Below are positions 9,251 to 18,812 of a stretch of 41,746 nt of DNA, in pieces (the stretch's first letter is position 1; the number at the start of each line of letters is the position of its first letter). Origin of the DNA: Alphaproteobacteria bacterium (GTDB lineage: Bacteria; Pseudomonadota; Alphaproteobacteria; Caulobacterales; Aquidulcibacteraceae); assembly GCA_030430715.1 (NCBI GenBank), contig JAUIJZ010000020.1, forward strand, positions 1-41,746, in the 5' to 3' direction. The position numbers and the translations under genes were made by a program. The notes below the pieces were generated by a model. It was not told the DNA's origin and made no database searches. It saw only the letters and a program-made list of their open reading frames with translations.

Positions 9251-10798
9251 ATGATGAAAACGCTCATGGCGCTGGCCAGCCTGATGGCCGTCCTGACCCT
9301 AGCCAGCACGGATGCGGCGGCGCAAAGCACGGACGCCGGCCAGCGGCCCCGGCTCATCGTCACCGCCGATCCCGAGCTTGACGATTCCAATTCGCTGATC
9401 CGTTACCTGCTGCACGCCACGGATTATCGAACCGAAGCTTTGATCTACGCCAGCAGCCAATTCCATTGGCGCGGCAATGGCGAGGGCACGCAATGGTTCG
9501 CGCCGGGACGCGAATATAGAAGGTTCGGTGCCAATCTTTGCCCGTGCACATCCTGGCGCTGGGCGCAGGGCGAGCGCTTCATCGACGATGTCGTCGACGC
9601 CTATGCCGAGGCTTATCCGAATCTTGTCGTGCACGATGCGCGCTATCCGACACCCGACTATCTGCGCGCGCGCATTTTCTGGGGCAATGTCGAGTTTGAC
9701 GGCGACGTCACCGAAGACACGCCCGGATCGAATGTCATCCGCGCACTGTTGCTCGATGACGACCCGGCGCCGCTCCACCTGCTTGCCTGGGGCGGACAAA
9801 GCACCATCGCCCGCGCCCTGCTTTCGATCGAAGAAGAGTATGGCGGCACACCGCAATGGGCGGCGATCCGCGAGCGCATCGTCGCCAAGGCGGCGATCTC
9901 ATCAAGCGGCGACCAAGACGGAACCTATGCCGGCTACATCGCATCGCGATGGGCCGACATCCCGTATAACGGATTTATCCGCGCCGTCCCGTTGGGCTAC
10001 GGCGCCTATTCCAACACGAGCGAAAGCGATTCAGCGTATTTCAGCCCGGAATGGACACGTGAAAACGTAAGCAGCCGCGGCCCTCTCGGCGAAATGTATC
10101 GTGTCTGGGGCGATGGCAGACAAATGGTCGAAGGCGACATTTTCGACTTCTTCCACCTTTCGGGCTTCACCGCCGAACAATTGCGCGCGCAAGGCTATGC
10201 CGTGTGGACGTCGATCGAACCCGCAGGCGCCTTCATCGGCGAAGGCGATACGCCAACCTTCCTCAACTATGCCGACAACGGTTTGCGCGGCTGGGCATAT
10301 GGCGGCTGGGGCGGACACCGCCGCCCGGCACAAACGCCCCCGCCGCTCGCGGACGCGTTCAGCCCCAACGCGCCGTCGCAGCAACCGGCGCGCACGCGCG
10401 CACCCACGCATCCGTTTCTCGCCGCCGCGCAAAATGAACTTGCCGCGCGCTTCCGCTGGGCCGTGACGTCAAATTATGCCGGCGCCAATCATCCGCCACG
10501 CCTCACACTCTCGGGCGCGCATGAACGCACCGCCGCGCGCGGGCAAAGCATCGACCTTCACGTCACGGCCGATGATCCCGACGGCGACAGCGTCACGATA
10601 CGTTGGCGCCAATGGCGCGAAGCGGGAACCTATGCAGGAGACGCTGACGTCACGCAGACGCAAGCCGGCGCCGCGCGCGCAACCGTACCCGCCGGCGCCA
10701 ATCCCGGCGACACCATCCATCTGATCGCGGAAGCAACCGATAGCGGCGCGCCGGCCTTTACCCGCTATGCGCATGTCGTGTTGACGGTGGCGCCCTAG
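9251..10798 (+). CDS. Secreted DUF1593 (nucleoside-hydrolase-like) protein
   Basis: Exported 515-aa protein with a signal peptide ([18 protein letters not shown] to AAAQ). The N-terminal domain begins [20 protein letters not shown]40, E42, D44 and D45 form the acidic cluster that in nucleoside hydrolases (DTDPGxDD) holds the metal. Later blocks [11 protein letters not shown] and SSGDQDGT are as in DUF1593 proteins such as Sde182. The C-terminal 100 residues read as an Ig-like domain ([18 protein letters not shown]), matching the second domain of this family. Its predicted role is a secreted or periplasmic glycoside or nucleoside-linked hydrolase. It lies just downstream of the serine hydrolase and ends close to tRNA-Ser on the other strand. 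Confidence 0.85.
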   Translation: MMKTLMALASLMAVLTLASTDAAAQSTDAGQRPRLIVTADPELDDSNSLIRYLLHATDYRTEALIYASSQFHWRGNGEGTQWFAPGREYRRFGANLCPCTSWRWAQGERFIDDVVDAYAEAYPNLVVHDARYPTPDYLRARIFWGNVEFDGDVTEDTPGSNVIRALLLDDDPAPLHLLAWGGQSTIARALLSIEEEYGGTPQWAAIRERIVAKAAISSSGDQDGTYAGYIASRWADIPYNGFIRAVPLGYGAYSNTSESDSAYFSPEWTRENVSSRGPLGEMYRVWGDGRQMVEGDIFDFFHLSGFTAEQLRAQGYAVWTSIEPAGAFIGEGDTPTFLNYADNGLRGWAYGGWGGHRRPAQTPPPLADAFSPNAPSQQPARTRAPTHPFLAAAQNELAARFRWAVTSNYAGANHPPRLTLSGAHERTAARGQSIDLHVTADDPDGDSVTIRWRQWREAGTYAGDADVTQTQAGAARATVPAGANPGDTIHLIAEATDSGAPAFTRYAHVVLTVAP

Positions 10799-10805
10799 GA
10801 AGGGC

Positions 10806-10895
10806 TGGCGGACAGAGAGGGATTCGAACCCTCGATACGCTTGCACGTATACACGCGTTCCAGGCGTGCGCCTTCAACCACTCGGCCACCTGTCC
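10806..10895 (-). tRNA. tRNA-Ser (anticodon GGA)
   Basis: Read on the minus strand, the gene starts GGACAGGTGGCCGAGTGG and has a seven-base anticodon loop CTGGAAC with GGA in the anticodon position. It has a long variable arm (GTATACGTGCAAGCGTATC, which folds on itself) and a GGTTCGAATCC T-arm. The acceptor stem pairs GGACAGG with TCTGTCC, with one G-U at the base, and the CCA end is encoded. The long variable arm and discriminator G confirm a class II serine tRNA. Confidence 0.97.
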
Positions 10896-11014
10896 GGAGC
10901 GGCGGTTTATGGGGCGGGCCGCGCGCGCTTGCAACCTGCCGCGCGGTCGCGCCGGTTGCGCAGGGCGGACACCGGCCCGCGCCGCCCTATATTAGAGCCT
11001 GAAAGGATTGCCCC

Positions 11015-11659
11015 ATGGGAAGACTTCTACCTCTACTGACCGCCGATCAGGCCCTGCCCGGCCGCGACCAGGCCATGCCGGTTCCGCCCGCGCACCACGT
11101 CAACGGCCACGCGATTTCGCCCCCCTATCCGGAGGGACTGGAAGAGGCCGTGTTCGGTCTGGGCTGTTTCTGGGGCGCTGAGCGGAAATTCTGGCAGACC
11201 GACGGCGTCTGGAGCACCTCCGTGGGCTATGCCGGCGGGCACACGCCCAACCCGACCTATGAGGAAGTCTGCTCGGGGCGCACCGGCCATACGGAGGTCG
11301 TGCGTGTGATCTACGACCCAAAGCGCGTCAGCTATGCCGCGCTGCTGAAAGTCTTCTTCGAAGCACACGACCCAACCCAAGGCATGCGCCAGGGCGGCGA
11401 CATCGGCACGCAATATCGCTCCGCCATCTACACGACCACGCCCGCGCAGAAACAAACAGCTGAAACCGCGCTCGCCGCCTATGGCGAGAAGCTGCGCGCC
11501 GCCGGCTTTGGCGCCGTGACCACTGAAGTCCGCGAAGCGCCGCCCTTCTATTATGCGGAGCACTACCATCAACAGTATCTCGCCAAGAACCCAGGCGGCT
11601 ATTGCGGTCTTGGCGGCACAGGCATCAGTTGTCCGGTCGGCCTCGAAGTAACGCCCTGA
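11015..11659 (+). CDS. msrA: Peptide-methionine (S)-S-oxide reductase
   Basis: Cytosolic repair enzyme of 214 aa that reduces methionine-S-sulfoxide in proteins. The start is preceded by AAAGGA at good spacing. The catalytic motif GCFWGAE places the nucleophilic Cys at residue 51. Also conserved are [43 protein letters not shown] and [18 protein letters not shown]. Resolving cysteines are at about 197 and 206. The roughly 40-residue N-terminal extension ([11 protein letters not shown] to HVNG) is the variant shared with many alphaproteobacterial and Xanthomonas-type MsrA proteins. It stands alone, with no adjacent msrB. Confidence 0.96.
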   Translation: MGRLLPLLTADQALPGRDQAMPVPPAHHVNGHAISPPYPEGLEEAVFGLGCFWGAERKFWQTDGVWSTSVGYAGGHTPNPTYEEVCSGRTGHTEVVRVIYDPKRVSYAALLKVFFEAHDPTQGMRQGGDIGTQYRSAIYTTTPAQKQTAETALAAYGEKLRAAGFGAVTTEVREAPPFYYAEHYHQQYLAKNPGGYCGLGGTGISCPVGLEVTP

Positions 11660-11688
11660 GATTCGCGGCGCGCATCTCTCATTTGATC

Positions 11689-11704
11689 TGCAACCCTTGT
11701 TGCA
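11689..11704. terminator. Short inverted repeat downstream of msrA
   Basis: TGCAAC-CCTT-GTTGCA is a perfect 6-base stem with a 4-base loop, 30 bases after the msrA stop. It could end msrA transcription or serve as an operator for the response regulator that starts at 11821. There is no clear T-run, so terminator function is weakly supported. Confidence 0.3.
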
Positions 11705-11820
11705 CGCGTCAGCACGCAACCGATCGTTTCTTACGCACACGCTGAATTCGTCACATCGCGCAGAAAAACTTGCGCCCAGTGCGAATTGGGGTTGAGGTAG
11801 CGATCAAACGAGTGGCCGCC

Positions 11821-12204
11821 ATGACACGGGTTTGCCTGATCGACGATGACCATTCCGTGCGCGACGCACTCGCGCTCGGGCTTGGCGATGCCGGATACGA
11901 CGTTGTCGTCGCGCCTGGCGCCGCGGCGGGGCTTGATGTGCTTACGCGCCAGAACATTGACGCCGTCATCACCGACCTCAACATGCCGGGCACGCCCGGT
12001 TCAGCTTTGATCGCCGAAGCGCGCGCGCGCTGGCCGTATATGCCGATCATCGCCATCTCCGGCTCGCCCGTCATAAACGGACGCGATCTCCAAGACGTCG
12101 CGCGTGAAATCGGCGCCGACGCGGCGATCAATAAACCGTTCCGCGCGCGCGAACTTGCCGCCCTGCTCGCGCGCGTTGTCGCCGCGCGCGCCGCGCCGCC
12201 ATAA
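11821..12204 (+). CDS. Receiver-only response regulator
   Basis: CheY-like single-domain regulator of 127 aa with no output domain. I chose the ATG at 11821 because it places CLIDDDHSVRDAL at the N-terminus, as in all receiver domains; the frame opens 51 bases earlier without a better site. The acidic pocket is D8-D10, the phosphoacceptor D52 in VITDLNMPG, the switch Ser in IIAISGSP, and the conserved Lys in AINKPF. It ends 4 bases before the hybrid sensor kinase, so the two are very likely one operon and a phosphorelay pair. Effects on gene expression would need a partner protein elsewhere. Confidence 0.88.
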   Translation: MTRVCLIDDDHSVRDALALGLGDAGYDVVVAPGAAAGLDVLTRQNIDAVITDLNMPGTPGSALIAEARARWPYMPIIAISGSPVINGRDLQDVAREIGADAAINKPFRARELAALLARVVAARAAPP

Positions 12205-12208
12205 ATTC

Positions 12209-14128
12209 ATGCCCTTTGGACATGAGCAATCGCGCCTGCGCGCCGTGGTCGACACCGCCGTCGATGGCGTCATCCTGATCGACGCCAATGGCGTCATCCT
12301 GATGTTCAATCCCGCGTGCGAGCGCTTGTTCGGCTACGCTTCTTTCGAAGTCATCGGCCGCAACGTCAAAATGCTGATGCCGCCGCCCTATCGCGACGAG
12401 CACGATCATTATCTGGAAAATTACCGAGACACCGGCGAGCGCAAAATCATCGGCATCGGCCGCGAAGTGCTCGGCCGCAAGCGCAGCGGCGCCACTTTTC
12501 CGATGGACCTCTCCGTCGGCGAAGCGGAAGAAAATGGCGAACCGATCTTCGTCGGCATCATCCGCGATCTCACCGAACGCAAGGCCGCGCAACAAGCGCT
12601 GAGCGAAGGCGCCGAAAGGCTGCGCGCCGTGGTCGACACCGCCGTCGACGGCGTCATCCTGATCGACGCGCACGGGCGCGTTTTGATGTTCAATCCAGCG
12701 TGCGAGGGCCTGTTCGGTTACAAGTCCGCGGAAGTGATCGGGCAGAACGTCAAAATGCTGATGCCCGCGCCGTACAAAGCCGAGCATGACGGTTACATTT
12801 CCAATTATCGCGCAACGGGCGCGGCCAAAATCATCGGCGTCGGCCGTGAAGTCACGGGGCTGCGCAAGGACGGCGCGACATTTCCGATGGACCTTTCCGT
12901 TGGCGAAGCCAAGCAGGAAGACGAGTCGATTTTTGTCGGCATCATCCACGATCTCACCAGCCGTAAGCGCACCGAAGAACAGCTCGCCCAAGCGCAAAAA
13001 ATGGAAACCGTCGGCCAACTCTCCGGCGGCATCGCGCACGATTTCAACAACCTGCTGACCGTCATCCTCGGCAATGCGGAAGCGCTCTCTTCACGGCTGA
13101 AAGCGCGCCAGGATCTGCGCCTGTTGGCCGAGACGATCGTCTCGGCAGCCGAGCGCGGCGCCGAACTCACGCAGCGTCTTCTGGCCTTCAGCCGGCGCCA
13201 GCGGCTTCAGCCTTCGGCCATCAATTGCAACGGACTTGTCGAAGACATGCAGATGATGTTGCGCCGGATGCTGCGCGAGGACATCGAATTGCGCGTGTCG
13301 ATCGCGGCTTCTCCGGTCTTCGCCCTGGCCGATCCCGCACAGCTTGAAAATTCATTGCTCAACCTGGCGCTCAACGCCCAGGACGCCATGCCCGATGGGG
13401 GCGTGCTGACGCTGACCACCGAAGAAGTCGAACTCGACGCCAAGGCGCTCGGGCCCAACGTCACAGTGAATCCAGGCCGCTATATAACCGTATGCGTCAC
13501 CGACGATGGCATGGGGATGACGCCGGAAACGCTCGAGCATGCCTTCGAGCCGTTCTACACCACCAAGGAAGTCGGCAAAGGCTCGGGCCTGGGGCTCTCT
13601 ATGGTGCACGGCTTCGTCCATCAATCGAACGGCCATGTCGCGATCTATAGCGAGATCGGGCTCGGCACGAGCGTGCGGCTTTATCTGCCGGTGGCGGACA
13701 ATCAGGAAGCGTCGCCCTTGCCCGTCCGCGAGGATGCGCACGCCAGCGCCCGCGGCAGCGAAGTGGTGATGATCGTCGAGGACGATCCGTTCGTGCGCAG
13801 CCACGCCATCTCGTCACTGGAATCGCTGGGCTATCAGGTCATGGTCGCCGCTGACGGGCGCCAGGCGCTGAGCCTGCTGCAAGGCGGCGCACGTCCCAAT
13901 TTGCTGTTCACCGACATCGTCATGCCCGGAGGCATCAGCGGCTGGGAATTGGCCGTGCAAGCACGAGCGCTGGCGCCGGCGATGCGCGTCCTGTTCACGT
14001 CCGGCTATCCGCAGGAATCGCTCACGCGGCGCGGCCAGATCGATCCGCAAGCGGCGATGCTGTCCAAGCCCTATCGTTTGGTGGAATTGGCGCGGCGTGT
14101 GCGCGAGACGCTGGACGCGCCGCCTTAA
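12209..14128 (+). CDS. Hybrid sensor histidine kinase with tandem FixL-type PAS domains
   Basis: Soluble 639-aa kinase with no TM segment. The start at 12209 gives a short leader before the first PAS. PAS1 (about residues 8-130) and PAS2 (about 136-258) are near copies. Each carries the FixL-like block with MLMP, then E-H-D and a downstream IIG(I/V)GREV. The His (65 and 193) aligns with the haem-ligating His of FixL, so oxygen or redox sensing is plausible. The kinase core follows: H277 in [11 protein letters not shown], the N-box [21 protein letters not shown], and the G-box [12 protein letters not shown]-terminal receiver domain has D569 in [11 protein letters not shown]. It sits just after a receiver-only regulator, suggesting a phosphorelay His277-Asp569-regulator; whether a separate phosphotransfer protein is used is unknown. 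Confidence 0.92.
   Translation: MPFGHEQSRLRAVVDTAVDGVILIDANGVILMFNPACERLFGYASFEVIGRNVKMLMPPPYRDEHDHYLENYRDTGERKIIGIGREVLGRKRSGATFPMDLSVGEAEENGEPIFVGIIRDLTERKAAQQALSEGAERLRAVVDTAVDGVILIDAHGRVLMFNPACEGLFGYKSAEVIGQNVKMLMPAPYKAEHDGYISNYRATGAAKIIGVGREVTGLRKDGATFPMDLSVGEAKQEDESIFVGIIHDLTSRKRTEEQLAQAQKMETVGQLSGGIAHDFNNLLTVILGNAEALSSRLKARQDLRLLAETIVSAAERGAELTQRLLAFSRRQRLQPSAINCNGLVEDMQMMLRRMLREDIELRVSIAASPVFALADPAQLENSLLNLALNAQDAMPDGGVLTLTTEEVELDAKALGPNVTVNPGRYITVCVTDDGMGMTPETLEHAFEPFYTTKEVGKGSGLGLSMVHGFVHQSNGHVAIYSEIGLGTSVRLYLPVADNQEASPLPVREDAHASARGSEVVMIVEDDPFVRSHAISSLESLGYQVMVAADGRQALSLLQGGARPNLLFTDIVMPGGISGWELAVQARALAPAMRVLFTSGYPQESLTRRGQIDPQAAMLSKPYRLVELARRVRETLDAPP
12233..13000 (+). repeat. Tandem in-frame duplication of the PAS-encoding segment
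   Basis: Two 384-bp units begin at about 12233 and 12617. The first 50 bases of the units are nearly identical (CTGCGCGCCGTGGTCGACAC onward), and similarity continues through the whole PAS. A period of 384 bases equals 128 codons, so the duplication keeps the frame. It is an internal gene duplication, more diverged toward its 3' part. Confidence 0.85.
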
Positions 14129-14131
14129 AGC

Positions 14132-15250
14132 TTAGCCGGTTGGCCAGCGCAGGCCGACGCGGCGGCGCTGTTGCAGCGTCTGCTCAGCCCGCTGCAATGC
14201 CCGCAACGCGACTTCCGCCTGTTGCAGCGAATCCGTTGAGCGCAGCGCATCCATCGCCAGACGCAGACGCGCGGCGCCTTCTTCCAGCTTGTCGCGCGCG
14301 CCTTCGCGTTCGCCCAGCGACGTCAGCGCGCGGCCGATTTCCTGCTGCGCCGCGCCCCAGGCGCCCGGATCGGTCGAGCGATCGACCTTGTCGAGATAGA
14401 GCTGGCGGGCATCGAGCGCTTTTTGCAGCCATTTGATGTGGCCGCCGCGCTCGCCGAGGCTGAGCGCGCCCGAAGCGAAATCCGAGAGAATGTCGAGTTG
14501 AAGGTTCTCGCTGATTTCAGCGGGACGCGCTTCCACCATTTTGTCGAGCGCTTCGACGATCGGCTGCAAACGGTCGGGCTTGTAATCCTGCGGGCGATGC
14601 AGCACCGGGCGCGCCTTGCGCGCCAGCGAAAACGCGAGCGCGCGCTGCACGGCTTCGTCCGGGCGGCCGGTGCGCCATGTCAGCTGGAAATCCTGTACGT
14701 CTTGCGTGCGCCCATAGGCCGGCAGCGTCGTGAGACGCAGATCGACCTTGCCCATCAAATTGCGCTTGCCCCACACGATGACATCGGCGGCTGAGCGCTC
14801 CAGCGCATCGGCGGCTTCCACCGCGGCGCGGCGGCGCGCTTCGGGATGCGCGCGCGGGCTCAATGTCCTGAGCTTCAGCGGGAAGAGATCGACCTGTACA
14901 TCCTGCTCGAACGAGAACAGGCCGAAATTATCCTCGACCGCTTCCTTCATTTCCTGACGCAGCAAATGGCCGCCGCCCTCGATCTCGCCGATCAGCACCA
15001 GGGCGCGATGATCCTTGCCGCGCTTCAACGCCTGGCCGCGCAGCGCGATGCGCGCAGCGCGCCCTGCCTTGAGCATGCCAAGCACAACCCAGAAGATGGC
15101 GATGATGACCGCCGCCATCCCCATCGACATGAAAAACATGAAGACGTTGGGCGACGAAACGAACGCATCCTGAAAGTCACGCGGCATGAGGCGCATGACG
15201 CTGGACGCCACATCCGGCGCCGCTGCACTTGCCTCAACAAAATTAACCAT
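14132..15250 (-). CDS. Uncharacterised membrane-anchored protein with helical repeat C-terminus
   Basis: I do not recognise a family for this 372-aa protein. One strong membrane segment lies at about residues 36-60 (VFMFFMSMGMAAVIIAIFW...), followed by a basic stretch (KAGRAARIALR). The next 150 residues are mixed alpha/beta, including VIVWGKRNLMGKVDLRLTTL. The C-terminal 150 residues are Ala/Leu/Gln-rich helices (KWLQKALDARQLYLDKV, QQEIGRALTSLGEREGARDKL, LQQAEVALRALQRAEQTLQQ) reminiscent of TPR hairpins. A cytoplasmic scaffold attached by one N-terminal helix fits. It converges on the hybrid kinase with 3 bases between stops and stands alone on its strand. Confidence 0.65.
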   Translation of the reverse strand: MVNFVEASAAAPDVASSVMRLMPRDFQDAFVSSPNVFMFFMSMGMAAVIIAIFWVVLGMLKAGRAARIALRGQALKRGKDHRALVLIGEIEGGGHLLRQEMKEAVEDNFGLFSFEQDVQVDLFPLKLRTLSPRAHPEARRRAAVEAADALERSAADVIVWGKRNLMGKVDLRLTTLPAYGRTQDVQDFQLTWRTGRPDEAVQRALAFSLARKARPVLHRPQDYKPDRLQPIVEALDKMVEARPAEISENLQLDILSDFASGALSLGERGGHIKWLQKALDARQLYLDKVDRSTDPGAWGAAQQEIGRALTSLGEREGARDKLEEGAARLRLAMDALRSTDSLQQAEVALRALQRAEQTLQQRRRVGLRWPTG

Positions 15251-15387
15251 TTAGGCGTCCGTCGTCCGAGCCGGGCACGTCTCTACCACCGCCATGCGGC
15301 GGCGCACAACGGGCGCGCGTGAGTCGTCCGCAGCCAATTCAGCATGCCTCGGGCGCCAAGGCGGGATTATGGCGCCCGGGCGCGCCC

Positions 15388-16101
15388 TCAGCAGCCTGCC
15401 CGCGAAATGGCCTCAGCCGGCGCATTGGCGCTGCGCAGCGTGTCGCAAAGGGCCGGATTGGCCGCGCCGGGCTGTCCGCCCTGAGCGGCGCCGCCGCCCA
15501 TCGCCGCGCCCATTTGCCCCATCATCGCACCGATATCGACGGTCTGGACGCCCTCCGGCATTGTGAATAACGCCGGATCTTGCTGCCCGCGGGACACGCT
15601 GGTGGTCTCCCAGACGGTCTGCTCGCCTTGAACAGCGCGCAAAACGATACCGTCCTCGGTGATGCAGACGCGGCCTTCTTCACCGCTTTCGTTGGTTTGC
15701 GCCCATTCCGAGCCCTGCTGGCCGGCCCCAGTGCACGGGCCGACCCAGCGCGCATTGATCTCGACCGGCTCCGTGCCGGCGGTCGGCAGCGCGAATGGCA
15801 CCTGCATGGTCTGCAGCGCCATAGTCTCTCCGTCGCGCGTGACCAAGACGAAGTCTTCGCCGCTGGCGCCGCCATTGACGACGGCGAACTGGCCCTGCGG
15901 CGTCGTCATTTCCATGCGCGATTGGTCGCCGTCGCGATACATGACCATCGGCATGGTCTGACCGTCGGCGCTCGAAATCGTCGCCTCGGCGCGGAAATGG
16001 CCGGTATTCATACTCGGCAAAGCCGGGGCTTGATTGCCGCCGCCTTGGCCGCACGCCGCCAACATTCCCGTCACGATAAGCGTCAAAGCCAAGCCGCGCA
16101 T
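15388..16101 (-). CDS. Putative lipoprotein, DUF4412-like
   Basis: Predicted 237-aa lipoprotein. The ATG at 16101 is chosen because AGGGAGA lies about 7 bases upstream on the minus strand and the product then starts directly with a signal peptide (MRGLALTLIVTGMLAAC) ending in the lipobox LAAC. The mature part begins low-complexity (GQGGGNQAPALP), then has a beta-rich domain with YRDGDQSRMEMTTPQGQFAVVNG that resembles proteins of the DUF4412 type. The C-terminus is Gly/Met/Gln-rich (MMGQMGAAMGGGAAQGGQPG) and ends with a Cys. Function unknown; it starts back-to-back with the M3 peptidase gene, so the two share a 125-base promoter region. Confidence 0.7.
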   Translation of the reverse strand: MRGLALTLIVTGMLAACGQGGGNQAPALPSMNTGHFRAEATISSADGQTMPMVMYRDGDQSRMEMTTPQGQFAVVNGGASGEDFVLVTRDGETMALQTMQVPFALPTAGTEPVEINARWVGPCTGAGQQGSEWAQTNESGEEGRVCITEDGIVLRAVQGEQTVWETTSVSRGQQDPALFTMPEGVQTVDIGAMMGQMGAAMGGGAAQGGQPGAANPALCDTLRSANAPAEAISRAGC

Positions 16102-16226
16102 GATGCGTCTCCCTGTTATTGCCCGCACTGCCTAGCAGGCTGCGCGGCGGTACGAAACCCCGCGCGCTCTTGCCCCGGCTGCGCCAAAGCGGCCACTATC
16201 GGGCGCCAGACACTTCAGAGGCGCCA

Positions 16227-18401
16227 TTGACCCCGAAACACTTCCTCGCCAGCTTGATTGCGCTCATGACCATTACTGCCTGCGCCTCGATGGGCGCCGC
16301 CGAACGCTCCGAAGCTTTTGCCAACGCCCAGGCGGAGGTTGCGCGGCTAACGGCACAGGCCGATCAAGACCCGCTGCTGCAAGCATGGACCGGCGCCTAT
16401 GGCGGGCTGCCGCCTTGGGACCGCGCCGATCCGGCGCTTCTGCCCGCCGCGCTGCAAACCGGCATCGCCCTGCAAACCGCCGAGGTCGAAGCCATCGCCA
16501 ACAACGTTGCGGCGCCGAGTTTTGAGAACACGCTGGTCGCGCTGGAAGACGTGGGCCGCCACCTCGATCGGGCCACCACCATCTTTTACGTGATGACCGA
16601 CAATGTCAGCACGCCAGAAGTGCAAGCGCTCGAAGCGGAATGGTCGCCGCGCCTCGCCGCCGCCGCCAACGCCATCACCTTCAACCGCGACCTCTTCGCG
16701 CGCATCGAAACGTTATATGAGCGCCGCGCCCGGCTCGGCCTCGACGCGCGCGATCTGCGTCTGCTCGAACGCACGCGCGACCAATTTGTCCGCGCGGGCG
16801 CAGCGGCCTCGCTTGAACAGCAGGCGCGGCTTGGCACGATCAGCGAAGAACTCTCGACGAGATTCGCGGATTTCAGCCGCCGCCTCCTCGCCGATGAAAA
16901 CACCGCCATTTTCATCACCCGCGAGAGCGATCTCGCCGGCTTGCCGGAGAATCTGCGCGACGCCTATCGCGCCGCGGCCGCCGAACGCGATCAGCCGAAT
17001 GCGTGGGCCGTGGTGAACACACGCTCCAGCGTCGATCCGTTTCTTACCTTTTCAGCCAATCGCGCCCTGCGCGAGCAAGTCTGGCGCGCCTTCAAGAACC
17101 GCGGCGACAATGGCGATGCTAACGACACCAATGACGTCATCGCCGGCATCATGCGCCTGCGCGTCGAACGCGCCGCCATTCTGGGCTTTGAGAACCACGC
17201 CTATTATCGCATGGCCGACACCATGGCGCAGACGCCCGCGCGCGCGCAGGAATTGATGATGCGGGTCTGGCCGGCCGCCGTCGCGCGCGTGCGCGAGGAA
17301 GTCGCCGACATGCAGGCGATCGCTGATCGCCAGAACGCCGGCATCACCATCGCGCCGTGGGATTATCTCTATTACGCCGAACAAGTGCGCCGTGAGCGCT
17401 ACAATCTCGATCAGAACGAGCTGCGCCCGTATTTCGAACTCGGCAACATGATCGAAGCGGCCTTCTATATGGCCAATCAGCTCTACGGCATGTCCTTCCG
17501 CGAAATCACCGGAACCGTGCCCGTATTCGAGCCCAGCGTGCGCGTGTGGGAAGTGACCGGCCGTGACGGCGCCTTCATGGGGCTGTTCTACGGCGATTAT
17601 TTCGCGCGCGCCGGCAAGCGCTCGGGCGCCTGGATGACGACCTACCGCCTGCATGAGAATTTCACCGGGCAGGAAGTCACCACCATCGCTTCGAACAACA
17701 ACAATTTCGTGCGCGGCGCGGCCGATGAGCCCGTGCTGATTTCACTCGATGACGCCGAAACCCTGTTCCACGAATTCGGCCACGCCATTCATTATCTGGT
17801 GCTGGACACGAACTATCCGTCTTTCGGACGGACGCCGCGTGATTATGTCGAGTTTCCGAGCCAGGTGCATGAGCATTGGGTGCTGACGCGTCCGATCCTT
17901 GACCGCTTCGCACGGCATTTCGAAACCGGCGAGCCGATGCCGCAAGAATTGGTCGAGCGCGTGCACAGCGCGGCGACCTTCAATCAGGGTTACACGACCG
18001 TCGAATATCTCGCCGACGCGCTGGTCGATATGGCCATGCACAATCGCGCCGAACCGATCACCGACGTCGATGCTTTTGAACGCGAAGAGCTTGAACGCAT
18101 CGGCATGCCCGACGAAGTCGCATTGCGTCACCGCCTGCCGCAATTCTCGCACCTGTTCTCGAGCGACGCCTATTCGGCTGGCTATTATTCCTATCTTTGG
18201 TCCGAAGTGATGGACGCCGACGCTTGGGAATATTTCCAATCCACCGGCGATGTCTTCGATCCGGAGGTCGCGGCCAAAATGCTCAGCATCATCCTGGCCG
18301 AAGGCAATGCCTCCGACCGCGCCGAAGCGTTCCGGCGCTTTCGCGGACGCGATCCGGATGTGAACGCGCTGCTGCGCGTCCGGGGCTTCCCGACGAACTG
18401 A
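16227..18401 (+). CDS. M3-family metallopeptidase (Dcp-like peptidyl-dipeptidase), lipoprotein
   Basis: Zinc oligopeptidase of 724 aa. The TTG start at 16227 is preferred: AGAGG lies just upstream and translation then opens with a signal sequence and lipobox (MTPKHFLASLIALMTITAC). It would therefore be envelope-anchored, unlike the cytosolic E. coli Dcp. The zinc site is H515-E-F-G-H519 in LFHEFGHAIHYL, with the third ligand Glu expected in the following YVEFPSQVHEHW segment. Other M3 blocks are FENHAYYRMADTMAQ, PWDYLYYAEQVRRERY, and the C-terminal SHLFSSDAYSAGYYSYLWSEV, which carries the conserved Tyr/His substrate-binding residues. Likely substrates are short peptides in the periplasm. Confidence 0.92.
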   Translation: MTPKHFLASLIALMTITACASMGAAERSEAFANAQAEVARLTAQADQDPLLQAWTGAYGGLPPWDRADPALLPAALQTGIALQTAEVEAIANNVAAPSFENTLVALEDVGRHLDRATTIFYVMTDNVSTPEVQALEAEWSPRLAAAANAITFNRDLFARIETLYERRARLGLDARDLRLLERTRDQFVRAGAAASLEQQARLGTISEELSTRFADFSRRLLADENTAIFITRESDLAGLPENLRDAYRAAAAERDQPNAWAVVNTRSSVDPFLTFSANRALREQVWRAFKNRGDNGDANDTNDVIAGIMRLRVERAAILGFENHAYYRMADTMAQTPARAQELMMRVWPAAVARVREEVADMQAIADRQNAGITIAPWDYLYYAEQVRRERYNLDQNELRPYFELGNMIEAAFYMANQLYGMSFREITGTVPVFEPSVRVWEVTGRDGAFMGLFYGDYFARAGKRSGAWMTTYRLHENFTGQEVTTIASNNNNFVRGAADEPVLISLDDAETLFHEFGHAIHYLVLDTNYPSFGRTPRDYVEFPSQVHEHWVLTRPILDRFARHFETGEPMPQELVERVHSAATFNQGYTTVEYLADALVDMAMHNRAEPITDVDAFEREELERIGMPDEVALRHRLPQFSHLFSSDAYSAGYYSYLWSEVMDADAWEYFQSTGDVFDPEVAAKMLSIILAEGNASDRAEAFRRFRGRDPDVNALLRVRGFPTN

Positions 18402-18402
18402 G

Positions 18403-18753
18403 CTAGCGCTCGACGATGGCTTTGAAGCCGCCATAGATCATGCGCTTGGCGTCGAACACGTCCATGCAATCATGCTTCAAGCGCGGGTCGGCCATGACCT
18501 TGGCGTTCACTTCGTCGCGATGCTCGCGTGACTTGTAAGTGATCCAGGCGAACACGACCGTTTCGTCATCCTTCGTCATGACGGCGCGCGGGAATGAGGT
18601 CAGCTCGCCATAAGGAACATCGTCGGCGACAGCCTCCACATAGGCGAGCGCGCCATGATCCATCCAGACCTCGCTCGCCGTACTCGCCAGGCGCCTGTAA
18701 TCCTCGACCTTGGCCATCGGAACGGCCAGCACGAACCCATCGACATAAGCCAT
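18403..18753 (-). CDS. DUF1428 family protein (YbaA-like)
   Basis: Small cytosolic protein of 116 aa with a ferredoxin-like (dimeric alpha/beta barrel) fold expected from the family. I chose the ATG at 18753 (MAYVDGFVLAVP): GAGGAGG lies 7 bases upstream, and the earlier ATG six bases upstream is too close to it. Family blocks are YVDGFVLAVP, KDDETVVFAWITYKSREHRDEVN, and DPRLKHDCMDVFDAKRMIYGGF. The biochemical role is not established. The stop lies 2 bases from the convergent M3 peptidase stop. Confidence 0.9.
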   Translation of the reverse strand: MAYVDGFVLAVPMAKVEDYRRLASTASEVWMDHGALAYVEAVADDVPYGELTSFPRAVMTKDDETVVFAWITYKSREHRDEVNAKVMADPRLKHDCMDVFDAKRMIYGGFKAIVER

Positions 18754-18812
18754 CTGCATTCCTCCTCAATTTCCCAAGGACGCGCCGGCCCGCGCCGATC
18801 CGACATGCCGCT

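Noticed and set aside
11681-11704. FNR/FixK-type box (TTGAT) upstream of the response regulator
   Set aside because: TTGAT at 11683 is not followed by ATCAA at the required spacing; only an unrelated TGCAAC inverted repeat is there.
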